Of a DNA stretch of 64,000 bases, positions 51,212 to 58,120 are shown piece after piece. Source of the stretch: Demequina aestuarii (GTDB taxonomy: Bacteria; Actinomycetota; Actinomycetes; Actinomycetales; Demequinaceae); assembly GCF_000975095.1 (NCBI RefSeq), contig NZ_BBRD01000001.1, forward strand, positions 1,011,467 to 1,075,466. Direction: 5' to 3'. The stretch's first letter is position 1. Every line of letters starts with the position of its first letter. The notes under the pieces were generated by a model. The model saw nothing but the letters and a program-made list of their open reading frames with translations. It did no database searches and had not been told where the DNA came from. Position numbers and translations under genes: made by a program.

Positions 51212-52210
51212 GTGGTGAGTGACGAGCACGTGAATCGCGCGCGGAGCCGTGCGCAGTGGGGCGTCCTGTCCCTGATCGCAGCGGTGGCTCTGGTGGCGTG
51301 CGCACCTGCCTCCGCCCCCGAGGTTCGCACGCACGGTGACGGGTCCTCGCCGACGCCCACCGTCGTCAGCCCTGCCGGACCGGCCGGTGAGAGTGCTGCA
51401 CCCACGGCGAGCGCCGACGCCGCCGACACCGCCGGAACGGCGAGCGCCGCCGCCCTCGACCTCACCGTCAAGGGCCGCGCACCCGCGACCGGCTACGACC
51501 GCGGCCAGTTCGGTGACGGCTGGGTCGACGTCGACCGAAACGGCTGTGATACCAGGAACGACATGCTGCGCTTGCGGCTGACCGATCGTGTCATGTCGGG
51601 CGAGTGCGTGGTGCTCGAAGGCTCGCTGGCGGACCCGTTCACCGGCCGTACGCTGCGGTTCGTCCGGGGCGGCGAGAGCGAGGTCGACGTCGACCACCTG
51701 GTGGCGCTGTCCGACGCGTGGCAGAAGGGGGCCGCCACGTGGGAGTTCGCCAAGCGTGTGGCGTTCGCCAACGATCCGCTGAACCTCGAGCCCGTGGACG
51801 CGGGCGCCAATCGTGCCAAGGGCGATGGCGACGCAGCCACCTGGCTGCCGCCGCAGAAGGACTATCGCTGCGAGTACGCGGCACGTCAGATCGCGGTGAA
51901 GGCGAAGTACGGCGTGTGGGTCACGGAGGCGGAGCTGGATGCGCTCCTGCGTGTGCTCGACGGCTGCCCCGGGCAGGGTCTTCCGCGCCCCGGGGGCCAG
52001 CCGGTGATCGCCGACAACATCGGCCGGGCCCCCGACGCGGCGACGACGCCCGAGGCGGAACCGGAGATGGCGGGTGGCGACGCTGCCGATCCCGACATGG
52101 GCACCTGCAAGGCCGCAGTCGCCGCGGGGTACGGCCCGTACCGTCAAGGCGAGGATCCTGAGTACGCGTACTACCGTGACGCGGACGGCGACGGCCAGGT
52201 CTGCGAATAG
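51212..52210 (+). CDS. exported HNH-type nuclease lipoprotein with excalibur domain
   Basis: The 332-residue protein has a signal peptide ending in the lipobox LVAC (Cys30) and an Ala/Thr/Pro linker. A DUF1524/GmrSD-C-like nuclease domain follows (FGDGWVDVDRNGCDTRNDML, VDVDHLVALSDAWQKGA, PLNLEPVDAGANRAKGDGDAATWLPP; the His in DVDHLV and Asn in ANRAKGD are the probable HNH residues). A C-terminal excalibur calcium-binding motif (TCKAAVAAGYGPY, YYRDADGDGQVCE) ends it. It likely cuts DNA outside the cell. Start GTG 51212 is fixed by the -10 box. Confidence 0.86.
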   Translation: MVSDEHVNRARSRAQWGVLSLIAAVALVACAPASAPEVRTHGDGSSPTPTVVSPAGPAGESAAPTASADAADTAGTASAAALDLTVKGRAPATGYDRGQFGDGWVDVDRNGCDTRNDMLRLRLTDRVMSGECVVLEGSLADPFTGRTLRFVRGGESEVDVDHLVALSDAWQKGAATWEFAKRVAFANDPLNLEPVDAGANRAKGDGDAATWLPPQKDYRCEYAARQIAVKAKYGVWVTEAELDALLRVLDGCPGQGLPRPGGQPVIADNIGRAPDAATTPEAEPEMAGGDAADPDMGTCKAAVAAGYGPYRQGEDPEYAYYRDADGDGQVCE

Positions 52211-52278
52211 CCGATGCGGGCGTGCCTGCTCTCTGACCGGCGTCAGATTCGATGGCTATGGCCGCCTGCGGGGTTCGC

Positions 52279-53097
52279 TCACTTCTTCTTGGAAGCGGCC
52301 TTCTTCGCCTTCTTCTCTTCGTCCTTGCGGCGTTTGTCGTCGCGGTGGTGCAGGTTCGCGGCCCAGGCTGCGGCACCCACGATGCCGGCGCCATTGCGCA
52401 GCTCGGCGGGGATGATCGGCGCCCGCAGGCGGAGGTGGGGGAGGTACATGTGGTGGGACTTCGAGACCCCGCCGCCGACGATGATGAGGTCGGGCCAGAG
52501 CAGCTTCTCCATCTCGGAGTAGAACCGCTGCAGGTTCTTGGTCCAGTCCTCCCACTCGAGACCCAGGCGGTCTCGGGCCGAGTCCGCGGCGAAGTCCTCG
52601 GCCTCCTGCCCGCCGATCTCGACGTGGCCGAACTCGGTGTTGGGCACCAGCTGGCCGTCGACGATCAGCGCGGTGCCGATGCCGGTTCCCAGGGTCGTCA
52701 TCAGGATCACGCCGTCGCGGCCGTGGGCGGCGCCGTGGCGGTACTCCCCGTACCCGGCCGCGTCCGCGTCGTTCAGCACGTAGACGTCGTGCCCCGCGTA
52801 GTCGCGGATGATGTCGCGCATGTTGGTGCCGATCCACGCGTCGTCGACGTTGGCGGCGGTCTTGACGACGCCGTCCTGGATCACGCCAGGGAAGGCGACG
52901 CCGATGGGGGTCTTCTTGGACGGCGAGAACTTGGAGATGCACTTCGCGACGGTCCGTGCGACGGCATCGGGTGTGGAGGGATCCGGGGTGGGTATCCGGT
53001 AGCGCTCTTCGGTGAACTCCCCAGTTCGCAGGTCGACGGGGGCGGCCTTGATGCCGGTGCCGCCGATGTCGACGCCCAGCGCGATGTGTTTGCTCAT
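52279..53097 (-). CDS. ppgK: polyphosphate glucokinase
   Basis: The 272-residue ROK-family kinase phosphorylates glucose with polyphosphate or ATP. It has the phosphate motif LGVDIGGTGIKAAPVDLRTG, VYVLNDADAAGYGE with the catalytic Asp, and LGTGIGTALIVDGQLVPNTEFGHVEIGG. The last 20 residues are a Lys/Glu-rich tail, which could help to hold polyphosphate. ATG 53097 overlaps the stop of map (ATGA), so the two are coupled. Confidence 0.93.
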   Translation of the reverse strand: MSKHIALGVDIGGTGIKAAPVDLRTGEFTEERYRIPTPDPSTPDAVARTVAKCISKFSPSKKTPIGVAFPGVIQDGVVKTAANVDDAWIGTNMRDIIRDYAGHDVYVLNDADAAGYGEYRHGAAHGRDGVILMTTLGTGIGTALIVDGQLVPNTEFGHVEIGGQEAEDFAADSARDRLGLEWEDWTKNLQRFYSEMEKLLWPDLIIVGGGVSKSHHMYLPHLRLRAPIIPAELRNGAGIVGAAAWAANLHHRDDKRRKDEEKKAKKAASKKK

Positions 53098-53975
53098 GGC
53101 AGTGTCAGGACCTCCGGGCCATCCTCGGTGATGACGATCGTGTGTTCGAACTGGGCCACCCACGAGCCGTCGTCGGTCACGACGGTCCAGCCGTCGTCCC
53201 ACTCGTGGCTCTCTTCCGAGCCCAGGCACAGCATGGGCTCCACCGTGAAGACCATGCCTGGCGCGATCACATCCGCGTGCAGGGGCGCGGCGTCATAGTG
53301 CGGGATCACCAGGCCCGTGTGAAAGGCGGGCCCGACCCCGTGACCGGTGTAGTTGCGGACGGACTCGAAGCCGTGCCGCGTCGCATACTTCTCGATCACG
53401 CGCCCGATCACGTTGACCTCTCGGCCCGGCTGTGCGGCCTTGATGCCTCGCATCATCGCCTCGTGCGTGACCTCGACGAGCTGACGTGCGGCGTCGGAGC
53501 CCTCGCCCGCGATGAACGAGCCGCAGTTGTCGCCGTGGACGCCGTCCAGATACGCGGTGATGTCGATCTTCACGATGTCGCCCTCGTGCACCACAGTCGA
53601 GTCGGGGATGCCGTGGCAGATGACCTCGTTGACGGAGGTGCACAGCGCCTTGGGGAACGGCGGCCGGGCGGCAGAGCCCGGGTAGCCGAGCGTCGAGGGA
53701 TACGCGCCGTGGTCGAGCACGAACTCATGGCCGATGCGGTCGAGCTCGTCGGTGGTCACCCCGGGCACGATGTGGCGCCCCACCTCCGCCAGGGCCTGAG
53801 CCGCGATCCGTGCGGAGACGCGGATGCGCTCGATCGTCTCCGCGTCGTGGATGTCGCCGCCCTGCCATCGTGCGGCGCGCGTGCGGCCCACATACTCAGG
53901 GCGGGAGATGGACGCGGGGACGTGGCGCCACGGGGACACGACACCCTTCGTGATGCTCTCGCGGACGGGGCTCAT
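53094..53975 (-). CDS. map: methionine aminopeptidase, type I
   Basis: A 293-residue enzyme that removes the initiator Met. The dinuclear metal ligands are in DIVKIDITAYLDGVHGDNCGSF (two Asp), NYTGHGVGPAFHTG (His), MVFTVEPM (Glu) and AQFEHTIVIT (Glu). The length includes the N-terminal extension common in actinobacterial MetAP1c. ATG 53975 lies 7 nt after a TAGACT box. It is co-transcribed with ppgK. Confidence 0.95.
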   Translation of the reverse strand: MSPVRESITKGVVSPWRHVPASISRPEYVGRTRAARWQGGDIHDAETIERIRVSARIAAQALAEVGRHIVPGVTTDELDRIGHEFVLDHGAYPSTLGYPGSAARPPFPKALCTSVNEVICHGIPDSTVVHEGDIVKIDITAYLDGVHGDNCGSFIAGEGSDAARQLVEVTHEAMMRGIKAAQPGREVNVIGRVIEKYATRHGFESVRNYTGHGVGPAFHTGLVIPHYDAAPLHADVIAPGMVFTVEPMLCLGSEESHEWDDGWTVVTDDGSWVAQFEHTIVITEDGPEVLTLP

Positions 53976-53982
53976 ACCTGGC

Positions 53983-53988
53983 AGTCTA
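53983..53988 (-). promoter_or_regulatory. -10 box of a probable leaderless promoter (map)
   Basis: TAGACT on the minus strand ends 7 nt before the ATG at 53975. Confidence 0.45.
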
Positions 53989-54006
53989 TTCACGGAGGCG
54001 ATGCGC

Positions 54007-54207
54007 ATGTCACCGGACAAGCCTGACGAGGTGGAGTACTTCTTCAACACCCGTACGCGGATGGTCGAGAAGGGCAGGGTCAGCTCGTGGGAGCACCTGA
54101 TGGGCCCGTACGCGACCCGGGATGAGGCCGAGCGGGCCCTCGCGAAGGCCCAGGCGCGCGCGGAGGCGTGGGACGAGGCCGACGACGAGTGGCAGGGGAA
54201 GGACTAG
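54007..54207 (+). CDS. SPOR-like small protein
   Basis: A 66-residue protein, EVEYFFNTRTRMVEKGRVSSWEHLMGPYATRDEAERALAKAQ, resembling a compact SPOR-like unit found in actinobacteria beside map and panB. There is no signal peptide or membrane helix, so it is not an obvious cell-wall protein; function unknown. ATG 54007 is preferred to 54001 because GGAGG then lies 8 nt upstream. It converges on panB with an 11-bp gap. Confidence 0.78.
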   Translation: MSPDKPDEVEYFFNTRTRMVEKGRVSSWEHLMGPYATRDEAERALAKAQARAEAWDEADDEWQGKD

Positions 54208-54218
54208 CGACGGCCGCT

Positions 54219-55013
54219 CTACTCGTCGAAGGTGTGGTCGGCTGACGGGAACGAGCCGGCCTTGACCTCGCGAATGTAGCCGGCGGCGCCTTCCCTCATG
54301 ACGGCGCCCACGGCGGCGAACTGCTTCGAGAAGGACGGGTGCCAGTCGCCCACTCCAAGCGCGTCGAGCCACACGAGCACCTGACCGTCGGTCGCCGAGC
54401 CCGCACCGATGCCGATCGTGGGGATGTCCAACGCCGCCGTGACCTTCTCCGCGACGGGGGCGATCACCATCTCCAGCACGATGGCGAACGCTCCGGCCTC
54501 CTGCAAGGCGAGCGCGTCGGCCAGCAGTGCGTCGTACCCGCCGTCGCCCCTGCCCTGGATGCGTCGACCGCCCAGTGCGTTCTCCGACTGGGGCGTGAAG
54601 CCCAGGTGGCCGCAGAAGGGGATGCCCGCATCGGTCACCGCCCTGACCTGGCGCGCGATCCGACGGCCGCCCTCGAACTTGATCGCCTGCGCGCCTGAGA
54701 GCTTCATCATCCGGATCGAGGACTCGACTGCCTGCTCCGGGGAGACCTCGTAGGTGCCGAAGGGGAGGTCGGCGACGACGAACGCGTTCGCGGCCCCCTT
54801 CGCCACAGCCCGCGCGAACGGGATCATCTCGTCCAGCGTCAGGGGCACAGTCGAGTCGTAGCCCAGGATGTTGTCGCCCAGCGAGTCGCCGACGAGCAGC
54901 ATGTCCACGCCTGCATCATCGAAGGCCCGCGCGGTGGGGTAGTCGTACGCGGTGAGCATGGTGATCTTCTCGCCGCGTGACTTCATCTCCTTGAAATGGT
55001 GGATGCGCTTCAT
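54219..55013 (-). CDS. panB: 3-methyl-2-oxobutanoate hydroxymethyltransferase
   Basis: The 264-residue TIM-barrel enzyme makes ketopantoate for pantothenate and CoA. Motifs: KITMLTAYDYPTARAFDDAGVDMLLVGDSLG, VVADLPFGTYE, IKFEGGRRIARQVRA, GHLGFTPQS and the end IGIGAGSATDGQVLVWLD. It is a single gene under its own promoter (TAGAGT 6 nt before the ATG). panC/panD are not in the window. Confidence 0.95.
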   Translation of the reverse strand: MKRIHHFKEMKSRGEKITMLTAYDYPTARAFDDAGVDMLLVGDSLGDNILGYDSTVPLTLDEMIPFARAVAKGAANAFVVADLPFGTYEVSPEQAVESSIRMMKLSGAQAIKFEGGRRIARQVRAVTDAGIPFCGHLGFTPQSENALGGRRIQGRGDGGYDALLADALALQEAGAFAIVLEMVIAPVAEKVTAALDIPTIGIGAGSATDGQVLVWLDALGVGDWHPSFSKQFAAVGAVMREGAAGYIREVKAGSFPSADHTFDE

Positions 55014-55019
55014 GGCTCC

Positions 55020-55025
55020 ACTCTA
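55020..55025 (-). promoter_or_regulatory. -10 box of a probable leaderless promoter (panB)
   Basis: TAGAGT on the minus strand ends 6 nt before the ATG at 55013. Confidence 0.5.
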
Positions 55026-55054
55026 GGACGAGCCCCCGGCTCGGTGGGCCCGCG

Positions 55055-56701
55055 CTACTCGGCGCGCTCGCGCCAGCGGCTGGTGATGGGCAGGCGTCGG
55101 TCTCGGCCGAAGGCCAGCGCGGTGACCTTGGGACCGGGGGGATACTGACGCCGCTTCCACTCGGCACGGTCCACGAGCGACAGCACCGTGTCCACCACCT
55201 CCTCGTCGAATCCTCGCGCCAGGAGCTCGGCGCGGCCCTCGGCATGCTCGACGTATGCGTCGAGCACCTCGTCGAGCACGTCGTAGGGGGGGAGCGAGTC
55301 CTGGTCCGTCTGGCCGGGGCGCAGCTCGGCGCTGGGCGCCTTCTCGATCGAGTTGACCGGGATGGGGGGAGTCTCGCCCTCTGCCTCGGCTCGCGCATTG
55401 CGCCATCGGGCCAGGTCCCACACCCGAGACTTGTCCACGTCCTTGAGCGGTGCGAATCCGCCGATGCTGCCCGCGTCGTAGATCGTCGCGTAGCCGGTGG
55501 CGAGCTCCGACTTGTTGCCGGGCGCGATGACGAGGTGACCTTCTCGGTTCGAGATCGCCATGAGGATGACGCCGCGCACGCGGGCCTGGAGGTTCTCCTC
55601 GGCCACTCCCTCCAGCGCGAGCTGGTCCTGGAAGGCGTCGACCATGGTCGCGATGGGCTGGACGCGGTAGTCCGCGCCGAGCCTCTTGGCGAGGTCCGCA
55701 GCGTCGTCCTTGGAGTGCTCCGAGGAGAACGTGGACGGCATGGAGACTCCCACCACATTCCCGCCGCCGATCGCGTCCGCGGCGATCGCGGCGGTCAGGG
55801 CGGAGTCGATGCCGCCCGAGATTCCGAGAACGACGGACGAGAAGCCGTTCTTGGTCACGTAGTCGCGCAACCCCGCCACGCAGGCGCGGTACACCTGCTC
55901 GTCGTCGCTCGTCGCAGGGGAGAGCGCCGATGCGCGGGCGGGCTCGGCGCGATCGCCCAGGTCCCACGTCAGCAGGGCGTCAGCGAAGCCCGGCGCTGAG
56001 GCGAGCATCGTGCCGTCCGCGCCCACCACGAAGCTGTGTCCGTCGAAGACCAGATCGTCCTGCCCGCCCCACAGGTTCACATATGCCACCGGGGCGCCGA
56101 GTTCCCGTGCACGTCGCTGGGCGAGCTCGGTGCGCACGTGTCCCTTGCCCTCCTCGAACGGAGACCCGTTGAGGACGGCGAGCAGGTCGATCCCCGCGGC
56201 GTCCATCTGCTCCACCGGACCGCCGTCGGCCCAGATGTCCTCGCAGATCACGACGCCGATGCGCCGCCCGCCGACCTCGACCACGCATCGGTCCTCGCCG
56301 GCGGCGAAGATGCGCCGCTCGTCGAATACGCCGTAGTTGGGGAGGTGGTGCTTGTTGTAGCGCGCGGTGACCTCGCCGCCGGTCATCACCACAGCCTGGT
56401 TGAAGGGTCGGCCGGATGTGGCCACCCCCAGGGTGCCCAGCACCACGGTGAGACCCCCGCATCCTTCGGAGGCGAGCTGTGACGCGATCCGCTGCACCGC
56501 GCGCTCGGCAGCACGCTGGAAGCTCTCCCGCAGGGCGAGGTCCTCGATGGGGTACCCCGTGACCGTCATCTCGGGGAGGACCACGAGGTGCGCGCCGCGG
56601 TCGTGGGCGGCCCGGCAGGCGTCGAGGATAAGTGCGGTGTTACCAGCGATATCCCCCACGCAGGTGTTGATCTGGGCGAGCGCGATGCGAAGGTCCGGCA
56701 T
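55055..56701 (-). CDS. nadE: NAD+ synthetase, glutamine-dependent
   Basis: The 548-residue two-domain enzyme amidates deamido-NAD. The N-terminal nitrilase-like glutaminase has Glu in LPEMTVTGYP and Cys in GVVICEDIWADGG; the C-terminal ATP-binding part has SSVVLGISGGIDSALTAAIAADAIG and the conserved NKSELATGYATIYDAGS. The length is shorter than the mycobacterial NadE (about 680), corresponding to the compact type. TACGCT 6 nt before the ATG suggests a leaderless mRNA. Divergent from glnA. Confidence 0.95.
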   Translation of the reverse strand: MPDLRIALAQINTCVGDIAGNTALILDACRAAHDRGAHLVVLPEMTVTGYPIEDLALRESFQRAAERAVQRIASQLASEGCGGLTVVLGTLGVATSGRPFNQAVVMTGGEVTARYNKHHLPNYGVFDERRIFAAGEDRCVVEVGGRRIGVVICEDIWADGGPVEQMDAAGIDLLAVLNGSPFEEGKGHVRTELAQRRARELGAPVAYVNLWGGQDDLVFDGHSFVVGADGTMLASAPGFADALLTWDLGDRAEPARASALSPATSDDEQVYRACVAGLRDYVTKNGFSSVVLGISGGIDSALTAAIAADAIGGGNVVGVSMPSTFSSEHSKDDAADLAKRLGADYRVQPIATMVDAFQDQLALEGVAEENLQARVRGVILMAISNREGHLVIAPGNKSELATGYATIYDAGSIGGFAPLKDVDKSRVWDLARWRNARAEAEGETPPIPVNSIEKAPSAELRPGQTDQDSLPPYDVLDEVLDAYVEHAEGRAELLARGFDEEVVDTVLSLVDRAEWKRRQYPPGPKVTALAFGRDRRLPITSRWRERAE

Positions 56702-56707
56702 GCGGTC

Positions 56708-56713
56708 AGCGTA
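56708..56713 (-). promoter_or_regulatory. -10 box of a probable leaderless promoter (nadE)
   Basis: TACGCT on the minus strand ends 6 nt before the ATG at 56701. Confidence 0.45.
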
Positions 56714-56775
56714 GTCGGCGCGGTGTCAGCGGGTCACGTGACACGAAGGACACATAGTTGAGGCAGGATGGGCAC

Positions 56776-58110
56776 ATGGACAAGCAGCAGGAATACGTGC
56801 TCCGCAGTGTGGAGGAGCGAGACATCCGGTTCATCCGCCTGTGGTTCACCGACGTGCTCGGGATCCTCAAGTCGGTGGCGATCGCCCCGGCCGAGCTGGA
56901 GAACGCGTTCAGCGAGGGCATCGGCTTCGACGGCTCCGCCATCGAGGGGCTGACCCGTGTCTCCGAATCGGACATGCTCGCCAAGCCCGACCCGTCGAGC
57001 TTCCAGATCCTGCCGTGGCGAGGCTCGAGCCACGGCGTGGCGCGCATGTTCTGCGACATCGCGACGCCCGATGACGAGCCCGCCCTGTCCGACCCGCGCC
57101 AGGTTCTCAAGCGCAACCTCGACCGTGCGTCCGAACTGGGATTCACCTTCTACACGCACCCCGAGATCGAGTTCTACCTGTTCGAGAAGCCGGAGCCGGG
57201 CATGCTGCCCAAGCCGGTGGACCAGGCCGGATACTTCGACAACGTGCCGCGCGGCACCGCGCACAACTTCCGCCGCGAGGCGATCACCATGCTCGAGTCG
57301 ATGGGCATCTCCGTCGAGTTCTCTCACCACGAGGCCGGACCTGGCCAGAACGAGATCGACCTGCGCTATGCCGATGCGCTGACGATGGCCGACAACATCA
57401 TGACCTTCCGCGCGGTCATCAAGGAGGTCGCGCTCGAGCAGGGCGTCTTCGCGTCGTTCATGCCCAAGCCGCTCGTCAACGGGCCCGGCTCCGGCATGCA
57501 CACGCACATGAGCCTGTTCGAGGGTGACCGCAACGCGTTCTACGAGGCCGGGGCGGATCACCAGCTGTCACCCGTCGCTCGTCAGTTCATCGCGGGACTG
57601 CTCAAGTACGCACCTGAGATCAGCGCCATCACCAACCAGTACGTGAACTCGTACAAGCGGCTCTGGGGCGGCGCGGAAGCGCCGTCGTACGTGGCGTGGG
57701 GATCGAACAATCGCTCCGCACTCGTGCGGGTGCCGGTCCACAAGCCGGGCAAGGGCCAGTCCACTCGCATCGAGTACCGCGCGCTCGATTCCGCGGCGAA
57801 CCCGTACCTGGCGTTCTCCGTGCTGCTCTCGGCGGGCCTCAAGGGCATCGAAGAGGAGCTCGAACTCCCTGAAGGTGCCGAGGACGACGTGTGGGAGCTG
57901 TCTCCCGCTGAGCGCAAGGCCATGGGCTACCAGGCGCTGCCGGCGTCGCTGTCCCAGGCGATCGACCTGATGGAAGGGTCGGAACTGGTGGCAGAGGCGC
58001 TCGGCGAGCGCGTGTTCGACTTCGTGCTGCGCAACAAGCGTGCGGAGTGGGAGGCGTACCGCGCCCAGGTCACGCCGTACGAGCTCGAGCAGTACCTGCC
58101 CGTCCTCTAG
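56776..58110 (+). CDS. glnA: type I glutamine synthetase, GlnA2-like
   Basis: A 444-residue enzyme that makes glutamine from glutamate and ammonia. RFIRLWFTDVLGILKSVAI opens the protein; GFDGSAIEG, FYTHPEIEFYLFE, NGPGSGMHTHMSLFEG (metal and glutamate site) and EYRALDSAANPYLAF follow. Where adenylylated enzymes have NLYDLPPEE, this one reads DVWELSPAE, so the modified Tyr is replaced by Trp373. It is therefore likely not regulated by adenylylation even though glnE follows 10 bp downstream. AGGCAGG precedes the ATG. Confidence 0.94.
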   Translation: MDKQQEYVLRSVEERDIRFIRLWFTDVLGILKSVAIAPAELENAFSEGIGFDGSAIEGLTRVSESDMLAKPDPSSFQILPWRGSSHGVARMFCDIATPDDEPALSDPRQVLKRNLDRASELGFTFYTHPEIEFYLFEKPEPGMLPKPVDQAGYFDNVPRGTAHNFRREAITMLESMGISVEFSHHEAGPGQNEIDLRYADALTMADNIMTFRAVIKEVALEQGVFASFMPKPLVNGPGSGMHTHMSLFEGDRNAFYEAGADHQLSPVARQFIAGLLKYAPEISAITNQYVNSYKRLWGGAEAPSYVAWGSNNRSALVRVPVHKPGKGQSTRIEYRALDSAANPYLAFSVLLSAGLKGIEEELELPEGAEDDVWELSPAERKAMGYQALPASLSQAIDLMEGSELVAEALGERVFDFVLRNKRAEWEAYRAQVTPYELEQYLPVL

Positions 58111-58120
58111 CGACGCTCTC

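Noticed and set aside
53142-54026. 294-codon plus-strand frame opposite map
   Set aside because: Antisense to all metal-binding motifs of methionine aminopeptidase; no start signal.
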